This document shows, one piece after another, positions 25,959 to 35,000 of a stretch of DNA of 64,000 nucleotides. The position numbers were made by a program, and so were the translations under genes. How positions within the stretch are numbered: the stretch's first letter is position 1; the number at the start of each line of letters is the position of its first letter. The notes under the pieces are model-generated. The model ran no database searches. It worked only from the letters and a program-made list of their open reading frames with translations, and had not been told where the DNA came from. Source of the stretch: Ruficoccus amylovorans (lineage in GTDB: Bacteria > Verrucomicrobiota > Verrucomicrobiia > Opitutales > Cerasicoccaceae); the NCBI RefSeq assembly GCF_014230085.1, contig NZ_JACHVB010000052.1:1-64000 (forward strand). Reading direction: 5' to 3'.

Positions 25959-27006
25959 ACGCCCTCTCATGGACATTCGCCGACACTTGCTGGCCGGGCA
26001 GGCAATCCCTGCCCTGCCCCTCGCCCTCAACACGGAACGTAAATGGTGCCGGAAGCACCAACGGGCTCTCATCCGCTACTATCTGGAATCGGGAACCGGT
26101 GGAATCGCTGTCGGCGTGCACTCGACGCAGTTTGAAATCCGCGAGCCCAGGTACGGACTTTTCGAGCCTCTGCTACGCTTTGCCTCAGAACAGATTGACG
26201 CGTATACCCGAGACAGCAGCAACGGCTTTATCAAAATAGCCGGGCTGTGCGGACAAACCGAGCAGGCTGTCAGCGAGGCCAAGCTGGCCGCGGACTGCGG
26301 CTACCACGCCGGATTGCTGAGTCTGGCAGCCATGAAGCACGCCTCGGAAGACGAGTTACTCGCGCACTGCGAAGCTGTCTCGAAGCACATTTCAATCATC
26401 GGTTTTTACCTTCAGTCTGCCGTCGGCGGCGCGCCGCTTCCTTATTCCTTCTGGAAGCGTTTCGCGATGATCGAAAACGTGGTAGCGATCAAGATGGCCC
26501 CCTTCAATCGCTACCAGACTATCGACGTGATTCGTGCCGTCTGCGAGAGCGGACGCTCGGACATCTCCCTGTACACCGGTAACGACGACAATATTATCGC
26601 AGACCTGGTAACGCCGTGGGACTTCGCCGGGCAGAAGGTTTTCATCCGTGGCGGGCTCCTCGGGCAATTCGGCGTATGGACCAGCAAGGCGACTGCCATG
26701 CTCAGGGAAATTCAGCGCGAACGCGCCCGAGGCCAACTCTCCCCTGAGTGGATGAGCCGCAACGCCGCCCTGACCGACGCCAACGCCGCCATCTTTGACG
26801 CCGCAAACAACTTTCGCGGCGTGCTCTGTGGCATCCACGAAGTGTTGCGCCGACAGGGACTGCTCGAAACCAACTATTGCCTCGACCCGAACGAACAGCT
26901 CTCGCCCGGACAGGCCGAGGAACTTGACCGTGTGTGCCGGGCTTATCCCTGGCTCACCGACGACGCTTTCGTCAAAGAAAACCTCCATCGCTGGCTCAGC
27001 GACTAG
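25945..27006 (+). CDS. DapA-family (dihydrodipicolinate synthase/KDG-aldolase-like) lyase
   Basis: 353 residues, a TIM barrel of the DHDPS/N-acetylneuraminate lyase superfamily. Visible landmarks are GGIAVGVHSTQFE (substrate loop), IKIAGLCGQTEQAVSEAKLAADCGYHAGLL, the conserved Tyr155 (IGFYLQS) and the Schiff-base lysine Lys183 (NVVAIKMAPF). It is longer than true DapA (about 290) by a C-terminal helical extension. Such enzymes cleave or dehydrate 2-keto-3-deoxy sugar acids to pyruvate and an aldehyde. A biosynthetic DapA would not be expected in this context, so a catabolic aldolase is inferred. It overlaps the upstream gene and sits 4 bp before the serine dehydratase genes. MDIRRHLL at 25969 is an alternative start. 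Confidence 0.8.
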   Translation: MANSKRPLMDIRRHLLAGQAIPALPLALNTERKWCRKHQRALIRYYLESGTGGIAVGVHSTQFEIREPRYGLFEPLLRFASEQIDAYTRDSSNGFIKIAGLCGQTEQAVSEAKLAADCGYHAGLLSLAAMKHASEDELLAHCEAVSKHISIIGFYLQSAVGGAPLPYSFWKRFAMIENVVAIKMAPFNRYQTIDVIRAVCESGRSDISLYTGNDDNIIADLVTPWDFAGQKVFIRGGLLGQFGVWTSKATAMLREIQRERARGQLSPEWMSRNAALTDANAAIFDAANNFRGVLCGIHEVLRRQGLLETNYCLDPNEQLSPGQAEELDRVCRAYPWLTDDAFVKENLHRWLSD

Positions 27007-27010
27007 AAAA

Positions 27011-27682
27011 ATGTCCAACTCCGCTTTTGGCATCATCGGACCCGTCATGATCGGTCCATCCAGCAGCCACACCGCCGGAGCCGTACGGCTCGGCCTGGTC
27101 GCACGCGCACTGTTGGGCGGAGCAGATCCGACCCGTGCCACGTTGGGGTTGCATGGCTCGTTTGCCGCCACCGGGCACGGACACGGCACACGGCTGGCAC
27201 TGATCGCGGGACTGCTCGGGATGGCCCCCGACGACGAGACCCTGGTCGAGAGCTTCACCCTCGCCCGCGCGCGCGGGCTGGACTACACCTTCGAGGAGGT
27301 AGACCTCGGAGAAGATTTCCACCCGAACGGGGCCAGCATCGACCTGGAATCCGCGAACGGCGAACGGCACCTGTTGCTTGGAGCATCGGTCGGCGGCGGG
27401 AGCATCAGCGTTCAGTCGGTGGACCGCTTTGATACACGACTCCACGGGGACTCACCCACCATTGTCCTGTGGCATCAGGACCGGATCGGCTACTTGGCCA
27501 CGCTCACCACGGCTCTGGCTAACGCGCAGGCCAATATCGCCTCCATTCACACCAGCCGCCATGTCCGCGGGCAGCAGGCGCTCACGACGGTCGAGCTCGA
27601 TGGCCCCCTTCCGGCAGGCACTCAGCATAGTCTTCAGCAAACACCGCAGACCCAACTCGTCCGATTCATTGATAAAGTCTAG
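27011..27682 (+). CDS. sdaAB: L-serine dehydratase, iron-sulfur type, beta subunit
   Basis: 223 residues. The N-terminus GIIGPVMIGPSSSHTAGAVRLGLVAR carries the substrate-binding GPSSSHT motif of the type 3/4 [4Fe-4S] serine dehydratase beta domain. GSFAATGHGHGTRLALIAGLLGM and the Gly-rich SVGGGSISV follow. The last 70 residues are an ACT domain (DRIGYLATLTTALANAQANIASIHTSRH). It is the partner of the alpha subunit encoded 7 bp downstream; in single-chain enzymes the two parts are fused. The standard reaction is Ser to pyruvate and ammonia, but in this operon it could act on an amino sugar acid. The ATG at 27011 is 4 bp after the previous stop; longer in-frame readings overlap that gene. Confidence 0.88.
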   Translation: MSNSAFGIIGPVMIGPSSSHTAGAVRLGLVARALLGGADPTRATLGLHGSFAATGHGHGTRLALIAGLLGMAPDDETLVESFTLARARGLDYTFEEVDLGEDFHPNGASIDLESANGERHLLLGASVGGGSISVQSVDRFDTRLHGDSPTIVLWHQDRIGYLATLTTALANAQANIASIHTSRHVRGQQALTTVELDGPLPAGTQHSLQQTPQTQLVRFIDKV

Positions 27683-27689
27683 CAAGACA

Positions 27690-28571
27690 ATGGACACCGA
27701 TTCCTCCAGTTACGATTTCAATACCGCCGCCGAGTTGCTCATCCTCTGCGAGAAGGAAGCCCTGAGCATCGCGGAAGTCGTCTTGCGCCGGGAATCCTTT
27801 GAGAGCGGCTCGAGCCGGGATGAACTCGTAAAAACCATGCGGGAGCGCTACCGCAAGATGAAGGACAGCATCCGCCGGGGAATCCAAATCGACAAACTCT
27901 CTGCCAGCCGTCTTTCCGGCGGCGACGCGGCCCGGCTGATGGCCTACGCCGAAAGCGACGCCCCACTCGGGGGCGCGGACTTCGCGCGCACGATGGCCTA
28001 CGGATTCGCGGTACTGGAGAGCAACGCTCAGTTCGGACGCATTGTGGCCACGCCCACCGCCGGATCGGCCGGCGTCGTGCCCGCCTGCCTCCTTCACCTC
28101 GAAGATCAGGGCCTGGACGAAGACACCGCCGTGAGCGCCTTGTTCACAGCGGCGGGGATCGGCCTCGTCATCGCGAACAACGCCTGCTTCTCCGGGGCCA
28201 GGGGCGGCTGCCAGGCGGAGATCGGAAGCGCCAGTTGCATGGCTGCTGCCGCCATCGTGGAAGCCCGGGGTGGCACTCCCCGGACCGCTCAAAGCGCAGC
28301 TTCCTTTGCCCTCATGAACACGCTCGGCCTCGTTTGCGACCCTATCGGCGGCTATGTCGAGGTCCCCTGTGTCAGCCGCAACGGGATGTTCGCCGTGCAC
28401 AGTATTCAAGCCGCCGTCATGGCCCTGGCCGGTTGCCGCTGCCTTGTTCCACTGGATGATGTCGTCATCGCCATGCGCGACATCGGACGCCGCATGCCGC
28501 GAGCCTTGAAGGAGACCTCGCAGGGTGGGCTGGCCACGACTCCCACTGGCCAGAGTTACATGCCTAAATAA
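27690..28571 (+). CDS. sdaAA: L-serine dehydratase, iron-sulfur type, alpha subunit
   Basis: 293 residues. The catalytic [4Fe-4S] subunit. VATPTAGSAGVVPACLL, then NNACFSGARGGCQAEIGSAS (with Cys166, Cys174 and Cys183), and LGLVCDPIGGYVEVPCVSRN (Cys216, Cys227) are the family's cluster and active-site blocks. The cluster is oxygen-sensitive in known members. The substrate is bound by the beta subunit's GPSSSHT motif. Length agrees with SdaAA of two-subunit enzymes. In its setting, between an aldolase and a deacylase, the enzyme more likely belongs to breakdown of an imported compound than to general serine turnover. A longer in-frame reading upstream overlaps sdaAB and was rejected. Confidence 0.9.
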   Translation: MDTDSSSYDFNTAAELLILCEKEALSIAEVVLRRESFESGSSRDELVKTMRERYRKMKDSIRRGIQIDKLSASRLSGGDAARLMAYAESDAPLGGADFARTMAYGFAVLESNAQFGRIVATPTAGSAGVVPACLLHLEDQGLDEDTAVSALFTAAGIGLVIANNACFSGARGGCQAEIGSASCMAAAAIVEARGGTPRTAQSAASFALMNTLGLVCDPIGGYVEVPCVSRNGMFAVHSIQAAVMALAGCRCLVPLDDVVIAMRDIGRRMPRALKETSQGGLATTPTGQSYMPK

Positions 28572-28583
28572 CAAGCAGCACCC

Positions 28584-29750
28584 ATGTCCGATAAAATCCC
28601 CAGCATCACCGAACTCTTATCGACGCTCGTGTCCTGCCCGAGCGTAAACCCCGGCGAGCGCCTGCACTGGGAATCGCCTTACGGCGAGGCACGACTCGCG
28701 CAGGTCTTGCAAGACCTGCTGCGGCCATGGGCCGACTCAATCGAGATCGACGAAGTCGTTCCCGGCCGCCCCAACCTGCGAGCGCTTTTCCGGGGTCGCG
28801 CCGACGGCCCCAAGCGGGCGCTGGAGGCCCATCTCGATACGGTGGACATCGACGGCATGAGCATTGAACCCTTCGAGCCTGAACTTAAGGCGGGCCGCCT
28901 TTATGGCCGCGGCTCTGCCGATACCAAAGGCCCCATGACCGCGATGCTCCTGGCCCTGATCCGCGCCAAGGCCAAAGGCATCAAACTCAACGGAGACTGG
29001 ACCTTTATCGCCACCTGCGATGAAGAGTTGGGGGCGCGCGGGGCGCGCTTTCTCATTGAACAGGGTTTCTGCTGCGACGGCATCATCGTGGCCGAACCGA
29101 CCGAACTGGAACTCATTGACGCGCACAAAGGAGTCGAACGCTACCGCGTCGAAATCACCGGCAAGGCCGCCCACAGCGCCTACCCCGAGTTGGGGCTTAA
29201 TGCGATCAGCGCGCTGGCGGACTTTATCGGTCGGCTCGAAGCCATGAGCTTCCCGTCAACCAGCAGGCCCGACGACGACACGCTCGGCCCCATCACCATG
29301 AGCGTAGGTGTTATCAGCGGCGGCGATCAGGTGAACCGCGTGCCGCAGACGGCGCACGCCGAAATCGACTTCCGCATCCCCCCTGGCGCCCCCGAAACCG
29401 CCATCGGGGAACTGCTGGCGCAGGCCGCACACTCGACGCGTCAAAGCCGTCCCGGCATTGAGATCCGCTGGGAGCAGACTCAGCACTACCCCGCCCTTCA
29501 CCCACAGCCCGACAGCGCATTTTCCGAGACCCTCTGGCAACTGGCGAAGGAGCATTTGAATGCCCGGAAATTTTCCCGTGTCCGCTACGCTACCAACGCC
29601 GGTTTTTACTCCGCTGCGGGTATCCCGAGCATCGTGTTCGGGCCCGGCTCGATTTCCGAGGCCCACACCGCCGCAGAATCCATTGAGATAGACGCCATCG
29701 AACAAGCCGCCTCGTTCCTCGAAAAACTCATCACCGTTCCGGCTCACTGA
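28584..29750 (+). CDS. M20-family metallo-deacylase/peptidase (ArgE/DapE-like)
   Basis: 388 residues. The di-zinc site is complete by motif: His83 and Asp85 (EAHLDTVD), Asp113 (RGSADTKG), the Glu pair 147/148 (TCDEELGARG), Glu171 (AEPTE) and a C-terminal His (SEAHTAAESIEI). A dimerisation lid (about 180-290, AHSAYPELGLNAI and GVISGGDQVNRVPQTAHAEIDFRIPPG) is present. Members remove acetyl, succinyl or aminoacyl groups from amino compounds in the cytoplasm. Lying right after serine dehydratase genes, it may free an N-acylated amino acid or amino sugar acid so that the dehydratase can act. Twelve bp after sdaAA and part of the same operon. Confidence 0.85.
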   Translation: MSDKIPSITELLSTLVSCPSVNPGERLHWESPYGEARLAQVLQDLLRPWADSIEIDEVVPGRPNLRALFRGRADGPKRALEAHLDTVDIDGMSIEPFEPELKAGRLYGRGSADTKGPMTAMLLALIRAKAKGIKLNGDWTFIATCDEELGARGARFLIEQGFCCDGIIVAEPTELELIDAHKGVERYRVEITGKAAHSAYPELGLNAISALADFIGRLEAMSFPSTSRPDDDTLGPITMSVGVISGGDQVNRVPQTAHAEIDFRIPPGAPETAIGELLAQAAHSTRQSRPGIEIRWEQTQHYPALHPQPDSAFSETLWQLAKEHLNARKFSRVRYATNAGFYSAAGIPSIVFGPGSISEAHTAAESIEIDAIEQAASFLEKLITVPAH

Positions 29751-29809
29751 ATCGGCCTCAACGCCAAAACACAAGTCAACATCGCCAACCAGGCACCGCC
29801 ATCAATACC

Positions 29810-31027
29810 ATGCAATCTTCATCCCCCTGCATAAATATCCCGACCGTCAGCGCCGACAGTCTTCCGCTCCTGCTCAGCTTCTGGCGCGAGCACCTGCACA
29901 CACATATTCTGCCGTTCTGGAAGCAGCACGCGATCGACCCGGACGGTGGACTCAACACCTGCATCCGCGACGACGGCAAGCTCATCAGCCGGGACAAATG
30001 GCTCTGGAGCCAGTGGCGCGCAGTCTGGGTTTTCAGCCGCCTCTACCGCCTGCATGGCCAAGATCCCCAGTGGCTGGAATTGGCCGAGTATATCGGGAAC
30101 TTCAGCCTGCGCCACGGCTGGGATGAAGACTTCGGCGGCTGGCGGCTGCTCGTTGACGCCGATGGGCGCGAAATCGAAGGCTGCAAGAGCATTTACGTAG
30201 ATGCCTTCGCCATTTATGCCCTTACGGAGTGGCACCTGGCCACCGGTAAAGAGTCCCTGCTCGCCCCGCTCCACCGGACCGCCGAACGGGTCCTTCTCCG
30301 CCTGGAACAACCTCATGAGCATATCCCGCACTACCCCTATCCAATCCCTGAGGGAAGCCGCGTCCACGGCATCCCCATGATGTTTTCCTATAAGCTCGGG
30401 CTGGCCGCTCACCACCTCGGCCATCAACACTATGCCGAAGCCTCGCAGGCCCTTTCTGATGAAGTCTGGAACGACTACTACGTCCCGGAAAGCGGGTTCA
30501 TGCTGGAGCGCGTATCTGCCAGCCAGACGCCACTCTCGCCCCCGCTCGGCACCGCGGTGGTCCCGGGTCACGTGATCGAAGACATGTGGTTCCAGATGGA
30601 GCTCAGCAGGCTCTTCCACCACGAAGAGCGTCTGGACCTCTGCTGCCAGACGATCCGGCGCCACCTGGAAGCCGGCTGGGACGAGCAGCACGGAGGCATC
30701 TTCCTCGCCATCGACGCCGGGGGCCACAAAGACATCGCCTGGTCATACGCCGACTACAAACTGTGGTGGCCACATACCGAGGCGCTCGTCGCACTCTTGG
30801 CCGCCTACGAGCACACCCGACAGGACTGGTGCCTGGAATGGTATCAGCGCGTCTTTGAATACACGCTCAACCACTACCCGAACGAGCAGCATGGCGAATG
30901 GACGCAGCGGCTGGATTGCCTGGGCAAACCCAGCAACGAGATTGTCGCCCTGCCCGTCAAAGACCCCTTCCACCTCCCCCGCGCGGCCATGACACAGATC
31001 GAACTCCTGGAACGCCTCTGTAACTAA
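29810..31027 (+). CDS. N-acylglucosamine 2-epimerase (AGE) family protein, copy 1
   Basis: 405 residues, (alpha/alpha)6 barrel. AGE-family motifs in order: KWLWSQWRAVWVFSRLY (about 63-80), the Trp/Gly-rich HGWDEDFGGWRLLVD, GCKSIYVDAFAIYALTEW, VVPGHVIEDMWFQMEL (histidine of the GH.IE motif), GWDEQHGGIFLAID, KLWWPHTEALVALLAAYE and PNEQHGEWTQRLD. The two conserved His and the WWPHTEA block are the usual catalytic residues. Members epimerise or isomerise sugars such as N-acylglucosamine, cellobiose or mannose. Last gene of the six-gene operon, 59 bp after the M20 gene. A second AGE protein is at 40009; the two differ clearly, so they probably handle different sugars. Confidence 0.88.
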   Translation: MQSSSPCINIPTVSADSLPLLLSFWREHLHTHILPFWKQHAIDPDGGLNTCIRDDGKLISRDKWLWSQWRAVWVFSRLYRLHGQDPQWLELAEYIGNFSLRHGWDEDFGGWRLLVDADGREIEGCKSIYVDAFAIYALTEWHLATGKESLLAPLHRTAERVLLRLEQPHEHIPHYPYPIPEGSRVHGIPMMFSYKLGLAAHHLGHQHYAEASQALSDEVWNDYYVPESGFMLERVSASQTPLSPPLGTAVVPGHVIEDMWFQMELSRLFHHEERLDLCCQTIRRHLEAGWDEQHGGIFLAIDAGGHKDIAWSYADYKLWWPHTEALVALLAAYEHTRQDWCLEWYQRVFEYTLNHYPNEQHGEWTQRLDCLGKPSNEIVALPVKDPFHLPRAAMTQIELLERLCN

Positions 31028-31049
31028 AGAGAAGTACAATCCAGGTGTC

Positions 31050-31073
31050 CGCAAAGGAATGGGCCCCTTTGCG
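31050..31073 (+). terminator. Hairpin after the six-gene operon
   Basis: Stem CGCAAAGG (31050-31057) with CCTTTGCG (31066-31073), 8-nt loop, 22 bases after the stop at 31027. There is no T tract. A second nested stem, GAGAAT with ATTCTC, follows near 31100-31126. Confidence 0.45.
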
Positions 31074-31241
31074 AGTGCAAGACGGCTCCTATCCGCGGAG
31101 AATGAGGCATCCTCAGGGATTCTCATACGCCGCAAGGTCGAACCAACCAGTGAACAATTGGTTTAAGGCGAGTTATCGGCTTGCCTGCAATCTACGCCTG
31201 TCATTAATGTTCTAATAGCAACAATAGAGCATTTACCCTAG

Positions 31242-31255
31242 TAACCTAAGAGTTA
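31242..31255. promoter_or_regulatory. TAACY-N4-RGTTA operator-like site (tetR)
   Basis: TAACCTAAGAGTTA, extended to the perfect outer pair GTAAC/GTTAC, ends 3 bases before the ATG of the TetR gene. Its place fits autorepression and is the main reason to link the motif with this regulator. Confidence 0.6.
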
Positions 31256-31258
31256 CCC

Positions 31259-31915
31259 ATGACACAAAAGGCCCAGAAAAGAATCAAACGCGATCCGGAA
31301 AGAACCCGCACCGCCTTGCTGAATGCCGGCATTGAGCTGTTCTCAAGCCGAGGCTATGACGGCGTATCTGTCGATGAAATAGTCGCTCACGCCGGTTTCA
31401 ACAAGCGCATGCTATATCACTACTTTGAAAACAAGGACGGCCTCTACGTCGAGGTGCTCCGACATGTCTTCGCCAAGCTCGAAGCCTGCGAGATAAAGAG
31501 CGTCGAAAATGCCTCCGACACGAAAGTGGCCATCAAGGAAATCCTTGCGCGGTACTTTGATTTCCTCCAGCAGAATCCCGATTTCGTAAACCTGCTACTC
31601 TGGGAAAACCTTAACCAGGCACGTTTTATCGACGCCCACCCTAACATTCTGAGCAAGGCCCCCATCCTCGAGAGGCTCGGCGAAATCATCCAGCAAGGCA
31701 TCAAACAAGGCGAGATCGACAAAAGTGTGGATGCGCGCCACCTGCTCATCCTGCTCATCGGAGTCTGCTTCATCTACTTTTCCAACCGCCACACGCTCAG
31801 ACACTCCTTTAACCTCGACCTTAATCGTCCCTCCATCCTGAACCAGGGGCTCCAACTCGCCCAAAACGTGATGATTAACGGGCTCATCAAACCCGATACT
31901 TCCGGCAAACGCTAA
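31259..31915 (+). CDS. TetR/AcrR-family transcriptional regulator
   Basis: 218 residues. The N-terminal helix-turn-helix is clear: RTRTALLNAGIELFSSRGYDGVSVDEIVAHAGFNKRMLYHYFENKDGLYVEVLRHVF (about 15-72). The C-terminal half is helical, as in the ligand-binding domain (YFDFLQQNPDFVNLLLWENL resembles the TetR_C group of long-chain regulators). It is a cytoplasmic dimeric repressor. The gene follows the six-gene operon by about 230 bp, has its own palindromic site at 31242-31255 directly before the ATG, and ends in a strong terminator. The same palindrome occurs at four other promoters in the window, so it is the leading candidate for control of the polysaccharide genes. The effector is unknown. 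Confidence 0.88.
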   Translation: MTQKAQKRIKRDPERTRTALLNAGIELFSSRGYDGVSVDEIVAHAGFNKRMLYHYFENKDGLYVEVLRHVFAKLEACEIKSVENASDTKVAIKEILARYFDFLQQNPDFVNLLLWENLNQARFIDAHPNILSKAPILERLGEIIQQGIKQGEIDKSVDARHLLILLIGVCFIYFSNRHTLRHSFNLDLNRPSILNQGLQLAQNVMINGLIKPDTSGKR

Positions 31916-31950
31916 GAGTCACACCTCTCGCCCAAGTGTAACACCTTCCC

Positions 31951-31983
31951 GCCCGGCACATGACATCCTGTGCCGGGCTTTTT
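31951..31983 (+). terminator. Rho-independent terminator of tetR
   Basis: A perfect 10-bp stem GCCCGGCACA/TGTGCCGGGC (31951-31960 with 31969-31978), 8-nt loop, then TTTTT. It also stands between tetR and the convergent lyase gene. Confidence 0.9.
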
Positions 31984-32004
31984 GTCCAAGCCATGCGGTC
32001 ACAC

Positions 32005-35000
32005 TCATTCGGGGCGCAAGTCCAGGACCATATTTCCGTCAACCGTCCAGTCCACGGGCACAACGCACTCGACAAAACCGTTCGCGGAGGCAGCCAGCTT
32101 CCTCTCGGTGCCCCCCGCCGAAGCATACAGAACCGCCTTCTGCGCAACCGGAATCCGGATACCCACAGCCGCGTTAGACGAGAGTCGCCATTGGCCCTCA
32201 CCCATCTGCTTCAGTGTGGCCACATGGGGAATACGCGCCTGATCGCCGTCCTGTACCAGATAAAATTCGAGCTTCTCGCCAGATTTGAAAAGCCCTCCTT
32301 CGTGCGGATAGAATTTTTTCCGGTTCGGGTAAGATTCAACCACGGTCGAGCGGCTGCGGTCTCCAGCAGCGGCGACTTTTCGCCCGGTGTAGTAGCCCGT
32401 ATCGCGGTAACGCCCACCGAGAATTTCGTTCGGCCAGGTGCTCGTGACCGCACCATCCGCCTCAATCGTGTCAACCACCACGGTCGAGCTGACCATCCGT
32501 TGCGAGCCAAAATCGAGTACACTTCCTTTCGGGGAAGCACTGACTGCCTCAATCATGTAAGTGACATCCTGCAACGTGGCAGGTCCGGCTCGTCCCTTAT
32601 CCCCTGAGAACATAACCGGCTGGCCCGCCAGGATACGGCCGGTGGGCAGCGAGTCATCCAATACCACGCGATTATGGCGATCATCCGGAATCACCTCGAT
32701 CACTTTTGCCCGCCAATTCGGCTCGGGAAAAGTCAGACGAAAAGCACCCGCTTCAAGGAAGGTTCCCTCATGCAAGAGCATTTCCCGCACATCCCCATCC
32801 GGTCCGGTACGGACAAATCCGCGCGCCCCAACCAGGCGAACCTCACCGTCATCCAGCTTGCTGCGCTCGCTTTGCCCGGCCAACAAGGTGTCCGTACAGC
32901 CATTGTCCAGCGTGAGCCGAACGCCCATGCCCGCAGCGGGGTCCAACTCGATCCTCTCCGCCTCCAGCACCGGCCATTGACCGTCTTCGGCGACTTCCAC
33001 CAATGCGGCGAACTGGCTCTTCAGCGGCTCCGCCCCCGAGCGGCGGGCCACCACCATGCTATGGTAACGGTCCACTTCAGCAGCAGGATTGCGCGCGACG
33101 ATGGCTTCCTGCTCCTCGTTGTTGACGAAGGTCAGGCGCATGGTGTTCCTGCCGTCGATCAGGTCCCAGCTCGCCGACCAGTTATCATCCGTAACATCCT
33201 CCTTGACATCATAGATGAATCCGTAGCCGTTTTGCGGGGGCGGGTTCCAGGCGGAGTCGATGTTAATGGCCTCGCCCGGAATGCCGATGGGCCGAATGGT
33301 CCCACGTTTACCAGGGTCGAGACGTTCTCCCCAACTGCGACCGGGCACGTTGAAATCAGCATCGCGGTAGCGCGGATTCAACCCGGCCAGCGACCATACG
33401 CCAGGGATTTCCTCCGGCTCAATCCCATCTACGGCAAAGCCCTCGCCCGGACTCGCCTGGTCCAGCCACTGCCCCGTCCAGAAATAATCATGGGTGCGCC
33501 CACCTTCGGCGCGGAAGAAATCCAGGTAATAGAACTCCTCGTCGGAAACATCCACCATCCACAGCAAGCGACGGTACTCGCTCATATCGGGAGCAATGCG
33601 GTCCTGCCAAAGATACGGGTTCGACATTTCCACCAATTGTGCCGACAGCCCCATGTCCTTGGTCACCCAGCCTTGCAGGCTGGCCGGAGGGGCGTTCTTG
33701 GCCGGATAGTCCGGGGCCGGGAGATCTTCGTTCACCACCAGCGTCCAGTGCGAGGCGGGCTTGATCGCCCACCCGCGGTGAGCGGGACTGCCCGCCGCCG
33801 GGTAGCCGTAGATACCGGTCAGGTTCATTCCCTTTGCGTAGAGAATCAGGCCCAACTGGTCGTCGTGCCCGTGGCTGTAGTGCACGCTCCCGGAGAGAAA
33901 AGCCGCGCGGTGGTCCTCACCTTCGCCACTGCGCACGAGGGCAATCATCTTGGCGGGCAAGAGGTCGGAAGAATCCTGCAGGAGCGAGTCCTTCATCTCC
34001 GGCTCCTCATGCGGTCGCTCCGGCTCAATCCATTGGCTCATGCCCATCTCATAAACATTGCCCAGGGTCGGCTCGCTACGCACCTCTTCCGGCAGGCTCC
34101 AGTAGCGCTCGGAAATCTGCTCCTTCCACTCCTCGTTGTCCGTCTGCCAATACAACAGCCGGGCGAAGGAACACCACAGGCGGGGGTCCCACTCGCGCAC
34201 TTCGCCGGGGAGCACGAGACGGTCTTCCCACATGTCGCCGAAGGCGATCATGCGCCCGCTGGCCATCATGCGGTACTTCATGAGGAAGGCGGCCGAGTAC
34301 CAGCTCGGGTCGTTGCCAAACTTGAGCGCGAAGGGGTAATCCTCCGGCTTCGGGTAGAGCTGCGGGTCCGGGTAGTTGGAGGGATCGTAATTCGACAGCG
34401 GCAGCATCAGCGTGGCCGCGTAGTTCACCCCCACGCGCTCGTAGCCACCGGCATTTTCATAGTACTGTCCATCGCGGTTGAGCGTCTGTTCGAGCCAGAC
34501 GACAAGCACATCGATCCCCTCGCGAATCATCTCGGGATTACCGAAGAGAACGCCCTGCGCCAATTCGTTCGCGTAGAGAATCGTCGTGTGATTATAAAGC
34601 GTGTGACGGGTCTCCTTATAGTTCAGTTCGTAGACATCGAAGTACTGGTCACGTATTTTCTCGAACACCGTCCGCCCACTACCGTCTCCGGCGGACTGGG
34701 ACGCGCGGCTCACGTTCCCGAGCAAGTCGAGCGCGAAGACAGTGTTCAACGTCCTTGAGTTAGCATGATTCCCCGAGTAACACAGGAAGTTCTTGTTCTC
34801 CTTACCGTAGGAAAAGCCGTCGATCGCCCCTTGCTCGGGGGAGCGTTGAGCAACCAATGTCGCCAACTCGTCAAGGATTAACAAGGCCCGGTCAGCCACC
34901 GCCGGATCGCCACTGAGCATGTAGGCCAAAGACAGTGTATCGACAGCGTCATGCATCTGGTCGATGATCCAGCTGTTCCAAACGCCCTTGAAATAAAAAC

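Noticed and set aside
32674-34758. 694-codon plus-strand open frame opposite the lyase gene
   Set aside because: Entirely antisense to a gene with clear family motifs and signal peptide.
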